Part shown: positions 22,301 to 33,550 of the stretch, piece after piece
How the letters are laid out: every line of letters starts with the position of its first letter
Numbering within the stretch: the first letter of the stretch is position 1
Assembly: GCF_001704415.2 (NCBI RefSeq)
Contig: NC_030820.1
Coordinates: forward strand, 44,560,036-44,624,035
Length of the DNA stretch: 64,000 bases
Source of the DNA: Capra hircus
Lineage: Eukaryota; Chordata; Mammalia; Artiodactyla; Bovidae
Direction: 5' to 3'
Position numbers and translations under genes: made by a program
Notes under the pieces: generated by a model
Databases searched by the model: none
What the model was told of the DNA's origin: nothing
The model's input: the letters and a program-made list of their open reading frames with translations, nothing else

Positions 22301-22921
22301 TGCGTTCTGAGTCAGTGGATTTGTTAATCATTTGAAAGCCGCGCGCTAATCTGGGTCTTTCTCCCTCCCCTTCCACCCTTTTCTCCCGCTCCGGGTCTTC
22401 TTGTTCCTCCCTGAAGGCTGGGGCCAGGCCCCAAAGGGCCACTTAGTAGGACAAGGAGCAGGACGACAGGACATCCTCCATGTCCACAGGGGAAATGCCC
22501 CTTCATCCTCACAGCCTCCACCCAGCCTGGGGACAGGGAGTTTGAGGACGGGGACCTAAGTGCTCAGTGTCCCAGGGACCTGGTCCCCAGGTGTGCTGGA
22601 CTTGGACCATCCTTCCTGAGTATGAGATGAGCTCCGTGTGCATTTCCATCCTTACTGTTGAGAATAATGGGAATCTAGACACGCCATCTTTGCTCCGTCC
22701 CCTAGCTTAGGTTGGAATTTAGAGAATATATATGTACCTGAAAAGCAATTTCAAACAAGCTTTGTGTAAGTGTTACCATGCTGGAATATTAAGAAGATAA
22801 AATCCTGACCAAGCAGATGGGATTTCATTGGCAAGAGTCCTTCCCCTCCTCCAGCTCAGCCTGTCTGGGAAGCCTGAGATCTAAACTTAGCCAAAGCTGT
22901 TCACTGAAGTCAGAGAAACCC

Positions 22922-22964
22922 TGTGTGTGTGTGAGTATGTGTGTGTGTCTGTGTGTGCGCGCGT
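22922..22964. repeat. Interrupted TG microsatellite
   Basis: TG-rich run broken by AG, TA and CT steps, ending in a short GCGCGCG stretch. It could form left-handed DNA in vitro; no function can be inferred. Confidence 0.9.
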
Positions 22965-23189
22965 GATGTAATGCAATACTACATTCTTCTCTGGATTTGT
23001 CTCAAGATATTAAAAGCAACCCTTTGGGATTTGTTTCCATCTCTCTTCACTGCCTCTGCACCCCTGCTCAAAGCACTGTCTGTGCCCCAGGAATCCACAC
23101 CCCGGGGCCTGATAGAGATGCAGGTTCTAAGACCTCATTCTCCAAATGATTTTATGCATCATCACTAAGCTTTTATTTATGTATTTTTT

Positions 23190-23407
23190 GTGCGTGTGTG
23201 CTCAGTCGTGTCCGACTCTTTGCAATCCCATGGACTGTTGCCCACCAGGCTCCTCTGTCCATGGGATTCTCCAGGCAAGGATGCTGAAGTGAGTTGTCAT
23301 GCAGTCCTCCAGAGGAGCTTCCCGACCCAAGGATTGGACCCGCATCTCTTTGGTCTGCTGCACCTGCAGGCGGGTTCTTTGCCACTGCACCACCTGGGAA
23401 GCCCCCC
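23190..23407 (-). mobile_element. Bov-tA SINE
   Basis: Reverse strand: GTGCTCAGTCGTGTCCGACT start, GCTCCTCTGTCCATGGGATT, and CACTGCACCACCTGGGAAGC at the tRNA-derived end. Full length with scattered changes. Confidence 0.9.
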
Positions 23408-24061
23408 AGTCTTACAGAAGACCCCCAAGCTTTGGATGCCCACCATTCCCCACAGCATTCTCTGTCTTTATCGTGCTCTTCCTGGAACAGATACATGAGC
23501 CTCTGACATCTCCTCACCCTCCTCGCCACATGATGGCCCCAGAGCCCTGGATGCAGACCTAAGCCACCCTTCCTACCTCATACTGATTCCCTGCTTAAAA
23601 TTTTAGGAGAACACATCAATTCTACTCAATAAATTTCTAGCGCACAGTGCAGTATTACCTTCACCCACCATGCCCTACACTAGGACCCCAGAATGTATTC
23701 TTACTGCTGTGGATCAGTTATACCTCGATAAAAGGTTAGAAGAGAATGAATAATTTCCCTAAAGAATAGACTTGAAATTGGTATATTTCCAAGGATTTTT
23801 TTCCCCATGTAGTCAGGGATTAATAGATTCCAGTTAGATCACATGGCCTTTCTCCATTTCATAAAAAGGCTTTCTTAGACGTAGGGTAGATTTGAAATAA
23901 ATTTATTCTTTTCTTTTAGGACACCAAAATTTACAGAAGTACCTCTGAGCTCAGTATTTCAAATGACTCTGCCTTCAAATTTGAATGTCGTAATACTTTA
24001 TCATAAATATTTAAAGCTTAAATAGGACAAAGTATGTTTGATTTTTTTGCCATTCCATTAT

Positions 24062-25020
24062 CACTCTCTTTTTTTTTTCTTTCTTAAGCCTTATTAAGGC
24101 GTAATTAAAGCACAGCAAACTACGCTTATTGATACTGTGTACTGATGAGTTCTGATCTGTGTGCAGCAAGAACTCAGTGGGGTGTCCATCACCCCAAGAC
24201 TTTTCCTGAGCCCTCTCTCCTACCCCCCTCCTCCCACCTACCCAACAGAAAGAGTGGCCTTCTCTTGTTTACATTTTCTAGAATTTTATACAAATGAAGT
24301 AATGTGCTATGTACACTATTTTTGCTGGCTTTTCTTACTGAGCATTCTGATTTTGAGATTCAACCACATCTTAGCATGTATTGAAAATTCTCCTTTTTAT
24401 TACTGAGCAATTTTCCCTTGTATGAGCATCACTTGTTGATGGGTGTTGGGTTGTTTCCAGGTTTTGGTTAGTACAAATAAAGCTGCCATAGGCACTGGTA
24501 TACAAGCCTTTGTGTAAGAGTCTGCTGGATTTCTGGATTTCTTTTGGGTCATTACCAGGGAAGGGGAATGACCGGGTGATATGGACATGTATGTTTAATT
24601 TTAAAATAGACTACCAAATTATTCGCCAAACTGGCCGCATTTTACCATTTTACATCCCTGCCAGCAGCGTGGGACGTGTCAGTTGCTCCGTATCCTTGCC
24701 AACACTTGACAGAGTCAGCCTTTTACATTGTCACCCTTTTAGGGGTGTGTGGAGGAATCCCATACTCGTATTCAACTGCATCTCCCTAACCACCAATAAT
24801 CTTCAGGACCTTTTCATTTGTTTATCTGCCATCTGTGTGTCACTTCTAGCGAAGGGTCTGTTCAAATGTTTTGCCCACTTTTCAATTGGGTTGGTTTTTT
24901 CTTATTATTATTGCATTGTGAAAATTGTTTGTCAACTGTAGGTATAAGTCCTTTGTCAGATATGTGTTTCATACATAATTTCTTCCAACCTTTACTTTGA
25001 AGATCAAAGCTGTTGACTTT
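24062..25020 (-). mobile_element. Old L1 (L1M-type) 3' region
   Basis: Reverse complement of the L1 3' UTR and distal sequence: TTGATGGGTGTTGGGTTGTT, TACAAATAAAGCTGCCATAG, TTTCAATTGGGTTGGTTTTT and AGTCCTTTGTCAGATATGTG. Highly diverged, so an ancient insertion. Apparent open frames here are fortuitous. Confidence 0.7.
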
Positions 25021-25029
25021 TTTTTTAAT

Positions 25030-25297
25030 TAAAAGAATATATTTTTTTGCCTGCCTTGGGTCTCTGTTGCTGACACAGACTTTCTCTAGTTGCCGCTAGC
25101 AGTGGCTACTCTCCAGCTTAGAGGCTCAGGCTTCTCTCATTGCAGAGCCAGACTCCAAGGCGTGAGGGCTTCAGTGGTTGTGGTATCCAGGCTTCGTTGC
25201 CCCAACGTATGTTGAATCTTCCTGGACCAGGGTTTGAACCTGTGTCCCCGGTACTGGCAGGCAGATCTTTAACCACTGACCCACTAGAGAAGCCTTG
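25030..25297 (-). mobile_element. CHR-1 type SINE
   Basis: Reverse strand CHR: TTGGGTCTCTGTTGCTGACA, AGTGGTTGTGGTATCCAGGC, then the tRNA-derived end CCAGGGTTTGAACCTGTGTC and ACCCACTAGAGAAGCC. About 270 bp, the long CHR form. Confidence 0.78.
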
Positions 25298-26057
25298 AAA
25301 GCATGTTGTGAACTCATCATGATACAAGTTTTCAGGGGACATTTGGATGAAGTTCCAGCTTCCTAGTTTCGTAAACTGGTTTTGTTTGTTTATGGGTTAC
25401 ACCAGTCAAATTACATTTCACTGAAAGTTACATTCCACCTGCTCTACAATGAGGCACCGTTTTGTATACTGACAGAAACAAACAGAAAAACCTTAAGTTG
25501 TACTACAGATCCTACTTGGAGATAGTAAAAGTTAAATAACTTCACGGTACTAAGGGAAAAGACTAATGGTTAGAAAGATAACAAAGAGGGATGGTTCACG
25601 GCGGCAGCACGGTCCTCAGGATGGCAGAAGTTGTCTCGACCCCATGAACAAGCAGAATTTCTTCCCCCGAAACTCACTGCGTCTGCTTCTCTATGAAAAC
25701 TACGAAATGCGCCTTTACATGCCAGATCCATAGATGGCCTCTGGGACCAGGTTTCATTGTTTTTTTTTCTTCCTTGTTCTTGGAGATACTCAGCTTCTCT
25801 CAGCGGAAAGGAACCATTGGAGGAGATCCCACGTGCTCTGCTGGGCCGGTGGGCACAGACTTGCTGGGCTCTCCCCTCTTTCTGGTCCAGATCCTGTAGC
25901 ACTCTTCCCTTTGACATTGGGACAATTCACTAACCTTCACCGTGGCCCCTTCCTCATTAGTTAATCTGCTCACCACAGGACAGAATCACCAGATGAACAG
26001 CTAGAGAGACTCAGGCAATCTCCTCACGGTTTTAGAATTATGTTATTGTCGTATAAA

Positions 26058-26150
26058 GGGAGCTGAAGCTTATTTAGCATATGATGTGTGCGAGACACTG
26101 CTTTCAGCAATGCATGTGTGTGATTGTATTTAACCCTCATCACCATTGCA
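26058..26150 (+). repeat. MIR-like SINE, 5' half
   Basis: GCTTATTTAGCATATGATGT, GAGACACTGCTTTCAGCAAT and TATTTAACCCTCATCACCAT follow the first 100 bases of MIR. The remainder appears at 26655-26790, about 500 bases further on in the same orientation. Confidence 0.55.
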
Positions 26151-26151
26151 G

Positions 26152-26426
26152 GCACAGAGCCCATCTTCATCGATGCTGACTTCAAGAGCACAGTCCCTGG
26201 AGGGCCCATCGGAGGGCAGACCAGAGTCACCCTGCGGAACAAGCACCTGCAGTACATCATCGCCCAGTACAGACTCTGCGGCCACATCATACCTCTGGTG
26301 CAAGAAGTTCCTAAGTTGGACTCCTGGTGTGTGAGGAGGTTAGCAGAAGTCAGCCTGTCCCTGAACAACGGAAGCCACTTCAAGATATTAGGTTTTATGC
26401 TGATCACGTGCTCCTGGGATAAATAA
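26152..26426 (+). other. Unidentified coding-like segment (orphan exon or retrocopy fragment)
   Basis: Open in one frame for 92 codons. The peptide includes TEPIFIDADFKSTVPGGPIG and, next to it, GQTRVTLRNKHLQYIIAQYR. Most third positions are C or G, as in mammalian coding exons and unlike the AT-richer surroundings. A pyrimidine-containing acceptor ending in CATTGCAG immediately precedes it (AG at 26150-26151). A GTGAGG donor-like site at 26331 would give a 179-base exon; otherwise the frame stops at 26424-26426, overlapping an AATAAA-like word. The reverse strand is also open here. Position between two apparent MIR halves suggests inserted DNA. I do not recognise a protein family. Possible identities are a fragment of a retrocopied messenger, a lineage-specific exon, or chance. 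Confidence 0.3.
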
Positions 26427-26436
26427 ATCTCTAAGG

Positions 26437-26642
26437 GCTTCCCTGGTGGTTCCGATGGTAAAGCGTCTGACCGCAATGCGGGAGACCCAGAGTTCGACCC
26501 CTGGGTTGGGGAGATACCCTGGAGAAGGAAATGGCAACCCACTCCAGTATTCTTGCCTGGAAAATCCCATGGACAGAGGACCCTGGTAGGCTGCAGTTCA
26601 TGGGGTCGCAAAGAGTCGGACACGACTAAGCGACTTCACTTT
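26437..26642 (+). mobile_element. Bov-tA SINE
   Basis: Starts GGCTTCCCTGGTGGTTCCGA, has AGTTCGACCCCTGGGTTGGG, and ends AGTCGGACACGACTAAGCGA with a TTCACTTTTCAC tail. Close to the typical sequence, so relatively young. Confidence 0.92.
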
Positions 26643-26654
26643 TCACCATCTTAT

Positions 26655-26790
26655 AAAGCAGGGCTCTCAGGACCCATATTTCATTGCTGTGGAAGCTGAC
26701 GGTCAGAGCTGCTCCCAACTTTCAGGTGGCCACACAGTGGTTCAGGAACCAGAACTAGAGTCTACACAGCCTGACAGCAGAGCTGGGCCT
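26655..26790 (+). repeat. MIR-like SINE, 3' half
   Basis: GGAAGCTGACGGTCAGAGCT, CAGGTGGCCACACAGTGGTT and GAACCAGAACTAGAGTCTAC follow the second half of MIR. Taken with 26058-26150 it suggests one MIR interrupted by the DNA between. Confidence 0.5.
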
Positions 26791-26976
26791 CATCTGCCAG
26801 GCGTCCTCCACCCTCCATCCCACCCAGGCCCCTCCTCCTGACGCTGGTTACTGGGCCACATAAGTCTAGCTGCAATTCTAGAAAATTCCTTCCCCACTAT
26901 TTAATTTCTGATGAAGAAAGCCTTGAAATTAATTTCAGAGTTATCTGTATTTGAACAGATGGTATTTGATCACCAG

Positions 26977-27190
26977 TTTTTCCCTCATGGCTCAGTGACA
27001 AAGAATCCTCCTGCCAAGCAGGAGACGTGGGTTCAATCCTTGGGTTAGGAATTTCCCCTGGAGAAGGAAATGGCAGCCCACTCCTGTATTCTTGCCTGGA
27101 GAATCCCATGGTCAAAAGACCCCAGTGGGCTGCCGTCCATGTGGTTGCAAAGAGTTGGACACGTCTTTGCAACTAAACAGTGACAACAGC
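26977..27190 (+). mobile_element. Bov-tA SINE
   Basis: TTTTTCCCTCATGGCTCAGT head, GGGTTCAATCCTTGGGTTAG, body to GTTGCAAAGAGTTGGACACG and a CAACAGCAAC tail. Confidence 0.9.
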
Positions 27191-27384
27191 AACTTGGATT
27201 ACCATCTTTTATTCATGACCCATCTTTACTTCTTTTGCTGTTATGAGACAGTGATAGAAAATGAAACTTTTTAGTTCCCAGTATTTGATATTTTTGCGGC
27301 TTCTAATGCACTGACCTTTGGTATGAATCTACATGAATATTCTTGAGTCTAAGAGATTCTAGTCTGTCCCATTATAGAAACACT

Positions 27385-27505
27385 TAATGGCAACCCACTC
27401 CAGTATTCTTGCCTGGGAAATCCATGGACAGAGGACCTTGGGGGCTATAGTCTTTGGGGTTGCAAGGAGTCAGACACGCCTGCAGGGACTAAGCATGCGT
27501 GCATA
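27385..27505 (+). mobile_element. Bov-A fragment
   Basis: Begins inside the body (AATGGCAACCCACTCCAGTA) and ends GGAGTCAGACACGCC. The tRNA-like head is absent, so it is 5'-truncated. Confidence 0.85.
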
Positions 27506-28899
27506 CTGTCCTGAATTTCCAGTTTGTTCTGTGTTCCTTCTCCAGTACCTCCCTGGCTGTGGGCTTGTATTCTATTTCCATTTGCTTTTCACTAAAATCC
27601 CTGGAAGTCGTATTCCCCAAGGCTCTGAAATCATGCAGTCCTTACAGGCATTGGTTCAGACACTCATGCTTTCTTAGTGTGTTAAACAAGCCTTTTTTTC
27701 CTGATCTGTTGACATCTGTGGCCTTAGGGTCCTGTAGGAACTGACCACTACCCTGGGCCCAGCCAGGGATAGCTGTTCTTAGACTCTTTGAGGGACTTAT
27801 CTGAGGGTATGCCTTTTTGTATGCAAACCAATCAACTCAGAGCCCACCCTGCAAACTGCCTCTTTCTTGAGCTTGTATATGCCTGGTCTCTCTCCCTCTG
27901 CCTTAATTACGGGGCCAGGCATCTGACAACCAGCCTCTTCTCCCCTGAACCCACAGAAACTATTCAAAGTACCAATCCTAAACCTACTTGCCCTTCCAAT
28001 GCGGGCTCTTGCTCACATACCCCTTCTCCCTCTGCCTCCCCAGTCCCTGCTCCTGGCCCCTCTGTGGCCACACCCTCAGAGCCCTGCATGGTGTGGCAGG
28101 GGCCCCCTCCTCTTGGAGCCGAGAGGAGCAAACCATCTTGTCAAGGACAATGTCTGCTGACCTGTTGGCCCCACCATCCCTGAATAATAATAAAACCTGC
28201 ATTTTAAAACACTTTTACAGAAATTATCTTTCTCCCCAAGGGAAATATGTGCAAACGAGCCTAGAAAGGTCAGGGATATGTTCTGTACGATGTGAAAATA
28301 TGGATTCTGTGTTATATTCAAACAGAAACAGTTTAGGCTGAAGCTATGGAATTCTGTATCTTACGCTCCAACAGATTTGCTTTGAGGATGAAATGGCTCA
28401 TTATTGCTTCAATGTTTATAGGATAATGCATCTGTACAAAATATTTTCCCTTAGCAGCATATAATGCACACAGCCATGCATTTATTATAGTAAATGCAGA
28501 GCATGAGTCACTTGTAGACAAACTATTTTATTTCAGATTCTTAAATTTCAAATTTGCTGAAAAATCTCCCTGACTCAGAAGTAAACTGCTTTTCAGCACA
28601 GATGGTGTTGTCCTGTTTTAAAAAAGTAGTTATTCATCATAGTTAGGTTGCAGCTCTCTTTTGTAAAGCTGAAGCAATAATGTTGCATGGGGTCCTCTAG
28701 TGAATGGGTCTCATTATACATCTGGTCAGCCAAAATGTAAATATAATCATCAAGTCTCAGATGCTTTATAATTGTGTTTAACCCACATGACATTGAGCTC
28801 GGAATAAACAGCAATGTTTTTGAATAGTACTGGTGTGAGTGTGTGTGTGAGAGAGAAGGAGAGTCTAGTATTAGTCCTACATGTAGGACTTGTCATGTG
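27506..28899. other. Intergenic stretch, no gene seen
   Basis: Pyrimidine-rich around 27860-28130, AT-rich after 28190. Open frames at 27788-28183 (plus) and nearby have no recognisable domain or splice support. Confidence 0.4.
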
Positions 28900-29117
28900 A
28901 GTGTGTTCTGATGCTTAGTCATGCCCGACTCTTGGCGACCCCATGGACTGTAGCCTGCCAGGCTCCTCTGTCCATGGATTTCCCAGGCAAGAATACTGGA
29001 GTGGTTGCCATGTCCTTCTCCAGGGGATCTTCGCAACCCAGGGACTGAACCCACATCTCTTGACATTTCCTGCATTGGCAGGCAGTTATTAATCACTGTA
29101 CCACTTGGGAAGCCAGA
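28900..29117 (-). mobile_element. Bov-tA SINE
   Basis: Reverse strand: GATGCTTAGTCATGCCCGAC start, GGCTCCTCTGTCCATGGATT, ACTGAACCCACATCTCTTGA, end CTGTACCACTTGGGAAGCC. Confidence 0.9.
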
Positions 29118-29804
29118 ATATGTCACAGTGCTAATAAAACAAAGGACTCACTCTCAATCCCTTTTCTAAGTAAAAAGTGGTTTCCTAATAAAATGAGTTT
29201 AAAACCCCACCCCTGTTGCCATAGTGGAAAGAGGAAAACAAATCCTCCTATGGGAAGCGAAGACACACTCAGATGAGAGCCGCATCATTCCTATAAGGCA
29301 TGAGCCAAGTCTTCCAGAACGTGCCAGAGAGAAGCACAGTTTAACAAAAATCAACTGGATAGACAAACTGTACTTTGGACAAGTTTATAGGCACAGACTA
29401 CATTTTGGAATAGAAGCCTTGGAAGGAGAAGTAGACATCTCAGTGTGATGGGGTCTGAGAATTAGGTGGGATCCAGGTCCTTGATCAGGAGAGAATGTTC
29501 CCGAATAATGGAAGATAAAGGTGATCATCAATTATTGAGAAGTTGTGAGTGACTAGAACCAAAGTCCCTTTCATATCTCTATGGTTCATATTCCACTGAG
29601 TACGTGAATGATTTGCTGCTTTTTGTTTTCAGGGACTTCCACTTGAATAAACTGCTCTAGATGCCCTGGGTTGACACTGGCTGTTGGCAATGAAGAATCT
29701 GGTGCTAAGGAATGTAGAACATCGTGCTAATATCCCCCTGCACAGAACCTGGGGTTTAGGAAGATGGTTTCAGACTGAGACTGTTGTGTTATATAAGTAT
29801 TCTG

Positions 29805-30050
29805 TGTTCTTCTTTTTTTTTTTTTTTAAAGAGAACTTTCTATTTTGTACTGGGGTATAGTCAACTAACAATGTTGTAATAATTCCAGGTGAACAGGGAA
29901 GAGACTCAGCCACACATACACATGTATCTGTTCTTTTCCAAACTCCCCTCCCATCCAGGCTGCCACATAACACCAAGCAGTTTTCCCTGTGGTACACGGC
30001 AGGTCCGTGTTGGTTACCCATTTAAAATACAGCCGTGTGTACTTGCTGCA
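29805..30050 (-). mobile_element. L1 3' end fragment
   Basis: T-run followed by TTGTACTGGGGTATAGTCAA, CAATGTTGTAATAATTCCAG, and CCCTGTGGTACACGGCAGGT: reverse complement of the artiodactyl L1 3' end. Confidence 0.75.
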
Positions 30051-30889
30051 TTGTTACTTAGCCCTGTTTCTCTGGGCCTAATGAAGGCAGTATTTGCCTT
30101 GGAGAGACATGAATTAATTATGGCTCTGAGTCCTCTGAGGAGTCTCTTTTAAGATGATGCTGAGTCATGATGAATACCTCTCGGAGTTGAGCTCTCCTTC
30201 TGAACCTGAAGTTCCCTTGTTTATAGAAAAATTGAATCATTAAATATTAAAATGGGAAGAGGGGAAAGATTCCTAAAAGAAAGACTTGACTTTACTACAC
30301 ACAGAGAACACCCCAAGGCTTAGGAACAATTAATCTAATGGTTACAGGAGTGATTGGGTTCTGATGTGATCATTGAAAACATTGGGAATTTTGTGATTTA
30401 TTAATTTCAAGTTTTTTAACTGTTTTAGAAGGGGAAGCTAAGAATGTCCACACTGAAAAGTCTCATTCTGAGCTTCACCTCTCTTAGTCACAGGGACCAA
30501 ATGGAATTCCGAGTTATACACAAAGGACTGGTTTTCCTAATCCTTGGAGGAAAGGGTCATTTTGACTCACTTGATGCTTCCAGGTTCCTCAGATTCTCTT
30601 ATCAAAACAAATAAAGCTGTTTTAAAATTGCCCAGTAACAAAGAGGAACTTACAACTACAACTCTTTATTGTGTCTTATTTTTTTCTACTCTGTGGAACA
30701 AGAATTAATGCCTCATACATTTGACAAGGGCTCCACGTTGTGCTGGCATTGCTGTGCCCTATCTTGGCTTTCTTTGCCCACTGAAGCTGAATAAAAAAAT
30801 TATGGAAACAGAGTTTGGAGGAAAGAAAAAGGTGGTTTTATTACTCAGCCAGCAGAGGTGGGACATACAGCAAGCTCGCCTCAACTGCC

Positions 30890-31012
30890 CCTCCTTCTCC
30901 CCTCCCCCTTCCCCCCTACTCCCTCCCCATCCTCCCACCCCTCCCCACCCCTCCCCCTACTCCCTCCCCCCTCACCCCTCCTCACCCCTCCTCACCCCTC
31001 CCCCCTTACCAT
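30890..31012. repeat. C-rich polypyrimidine tract (CCCCTCC-type)
   Basis: About 120 bases almost entirely C and T on the plus strand, with repeated CACCCCTCCTCACCCCTCC units around 30970-31000. The minus strand carries many G3-G5 runs, enough for stacked G-quadruplexes. A TATATAAG word follows at about 31030, but no transcript evidence is visible. Confidence 0.9.
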
Positions 31013-31984
31013 GAGGAGTCTGGGGGATTATATAAGATGAGGGCTTACAGTCAGGGGGAGGTGATGAGGAAGAAAGGTGTAAGGACCTTATATTCTTCTC
31101 TTGTGTTGTTTCAGAAAAAATGGTCATGGGCTGATGTCAGGTAGCCCAGTAACTGGGTCCATTGACTTTTGTGTATGGTACTGCTTTCCTCTTTCTGTAA
31201 TGCAAAAAGAGAAGAACTATGAGGGGTGGTCTTTGAAGAGAGCTGTAAAGGTGAGCACCAGATACAGGATGTAATTAACATAGAGCTAAAGGACTGTAGC
31301 AAGCTTAGTTACAGACTACAGATGAGGATCAGTTAAAGTAAAACGTAGGAGTGATCAGGCCTGCTGACTGTCCTCTTTATTTTCTTTGTTTTCAGGAAAG
31401 AAAGACTCTTTCCTCTTTTTGCTTTTTCACTGCAATCCTGGGAGACACAGGCTGTATCCATCATTGAGGGTAGACAACAAACTCCTGGGTTTAGTCTTTT
31501 GCAAACTTTCTTCCCCCTCCCGTGTTGGTTATGATTATAAATCACAGCCAACAAATACTGTGCAGATACTAATATGATACAAGTCAGATTAGCATTGCCC
31601 GCATTGGGGGGCTTTTGTTGAAGAAGCTCAGCACAGCAGGGCTGGGTTTCAGTCACAGGCTGTCAACTTGAGTGTGTCTTTGGCAGTGGGCACATCAAGC
31701 GGAACAGTTTCTCAGTGATCCTGGGGCTCGGGGCCAAGTGCTAGCCAAGCCCTTTAGGCATGTCTGATTCCTGTGACCATCCTCATAACCTTGCGAGCAA
31801 AGTCCCGTTCGTTCCAGTTAACCGGGCAAGGGTGCTGAGTGACTGACATCCGTGACCTTGCTCATGACCACCGCCGGGACAAACGGGTGCGGGCAGTGTG
31901 GCCCGAGTGCCAGCCACGTGTTCTGCCACTGCTCTCAAGGCCCTCCTCACACAATAGTGACACACCTTTGAATATAACAATAAT
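31013..31984. other. Intergenic stretch, no gene seen
   Basis: Unassigned sequence between the C-rich tract and a MIR remnant. AGGTGGTTTTATTACTCAGC (30830) and the TATATAAG word recall LTR parts, but I could not define ends. Confidence 0.35.
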
Positions 31985-32110
31985 TCACAGATAACGAGCT
32001 TAGGCTTTGGAGTCAGACTTTGCTTGGCATCTAGCTGAGCCGCTTGCTAGCAAGGTGAGCTATTGCTCTGTGTCTTCTTATCTATGAAGCAAGAATAAGC
32101 CAACCTGTCG
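31985..32110 (-). repeat. MIR-like remnant
   Basis: Reverse MIR order: GGCTTTGGAGTCAGACTTTG, TAGCTGAGCCGCTTGCTAGC, then CTTCTTATCTATGAAGCAAG in place of the usual CTCATCTGTAAAATGGG. Confidence 0.55.
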
Positions 32111-32239
32111 GGCTACTGACTTAATTAGAGACAGGGCACTAACCAGCCAGCCTGGCACTTGGGCCCTTTAGAAGGAGCTATTAGTAACAATTGATTAAAT
32201 ATTAACAACAAGGCATAAAAGCATAGAAAAAAGTACAGC

Positions 32240-33012
32240 TAACCCTTATGGCAGAAAGTGAAGAGGAACTAAAAAGCCTCTTGATGAAAGTGAAAGAAGA
32301 GAGTGAAAAAGTTGGCTTAAGGCTCAACATTCAGAAAATGAAGATCATGGCATCTGGTCCCATCACTTCATGGGAAGTAGATGGAGAAACAGTGGAAACA
32401 GTGTCAGACTTTATTTTTTTGAGCTCCAAAATCACTGCAGATGGTGATTGCAGCCATGAAATTAAAAAGACGCTTACTCCTTGGAAGGAAAGTTATGACC
32501 AACCTAGATAGCATATTCAAAAGCAGAGACATTACTTTGCCAACAAAGGTCTATCTAGTCAAGGCTATGGTTTTTCCAGTGGTCATGTATGGATGTGAGA
32601 GTTGGACTGTGAAGAAAGCTGAGCACCAAAGAATTGATGCTTTTGAACTGTGATGTTGGAGAAGACTCTTGAGAGTCCCTTGGACTGCAAAGAGATCCAA
32701 CCAGTCCATTCTGAAGGAGATCAGTCCTGGGATTTCTTTGCAAGGAATGATGCTAAAGCTGAAACTCCAGTACTTTGGCCACCTCATGTGAAGAGTTGAC
32801 TCATTGGAAAAGACTCTGATGCTGGGAGTGATTGGGGGCAGGAGGAGAAGGGGACGACAGAGGATGAGATGGCTGGATGGCATCATTGACTCGATGGACG
32901 TGAGTCTGGGTGAACTCCAGGAGATGGTGATGGACAGGGAGGCCTGGCGTGCTGCAATTCATGGGATCACAAAGAGTCGGAGACGACTGAGCAACTGGAC
33001 TGAACTGAACTG
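32240..33012 (+). mobile_element. BovB LINE, 5'-truncated, 3' end complete
   Basis: Encodes, in two frames, the end of the RTE reverse-transcriptase ORF. It begins MAESEEELKSLLMKVKEESE (32248), just past where the catalytic YADD would be, and continues through LVKAMVFPVVMYGCESW (about 32555) and GRRRRGRQRMRWLDGI (about 32830). A frameshift near 32440-32480 and a stop at 32651 break it. Ends in the typical ACTGAACTGAACTGAA tail. Not a host gene and not mobile by itself. Confidence 0.93.
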
Positions 33013-33250
33013 AATAACAAAGAATTTTGGAAACTACCTTTGTGCGCACAAATAATCAAGCCACAAAATCTCTATTCTTCCAGTCCACAAGCCTTTGTGT
33101 ATTACAGAGGCAGCATCTCTGGGTACCAGGCCTCTCGGGTGTGGGTGAGCAGGAATGGTACCATATTGATGGGCTCCTCTTCCTCCCCAGATACATCTTT
33201 ATTTTTTTTTTAAGTTCAGTCCCTATACTTTTTTATTCATATATATATAT

Positions 33251-33550
33251 ATTTATTTATTTATTTCTGGTTGCACTGGGTCTTTGTTGCTGCACATGGG
33301 TTTTATCTAGTTGCAGAGAAAAGGGTCTCCTCTCTAGTTGCAGTGTGCGGGCATCTCCTTGTGGAGTCTTCTCTTGTGGAGCACGTGTCTAAGCGTGTAG
33401 GCTTCAGTAGTTGCAGCACATGGGCCTAGCAGCTGTGGTGCACAGGCTTTGTTGCTCCGCAGCCCGTGGATCTTCCTGGACTAGGGATTGAACCCGTGTC
33501 CTCCGCACTGGCAGGTAGATGTTCACCCACTGTACCATCAGGGAAGTCCC
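33251..33550 (-). mobile_element. CHR-1 type SINE
   Basis: Reverse strand: GGTTGCACTGGGTCTTTGTT, TAGTTGCAGCACATGGGCCT, GGATTGAACCCGTGTCCTCC and CTGTACCATCAGGGAAGTCC. The TA-rich run just before it is the site-side A/T tail. Confidence 0.8.

Noticed and set aside
32248..32653. Protein-coding gene with reverse-transcriptase similarity
   Set aside because: This is the C-terminal part of a truncated, frameshifted BovB LINE; the same peptide recurs in the copies at 36.2, 41.8, 45.9, 59.3 and 62.4 kb.
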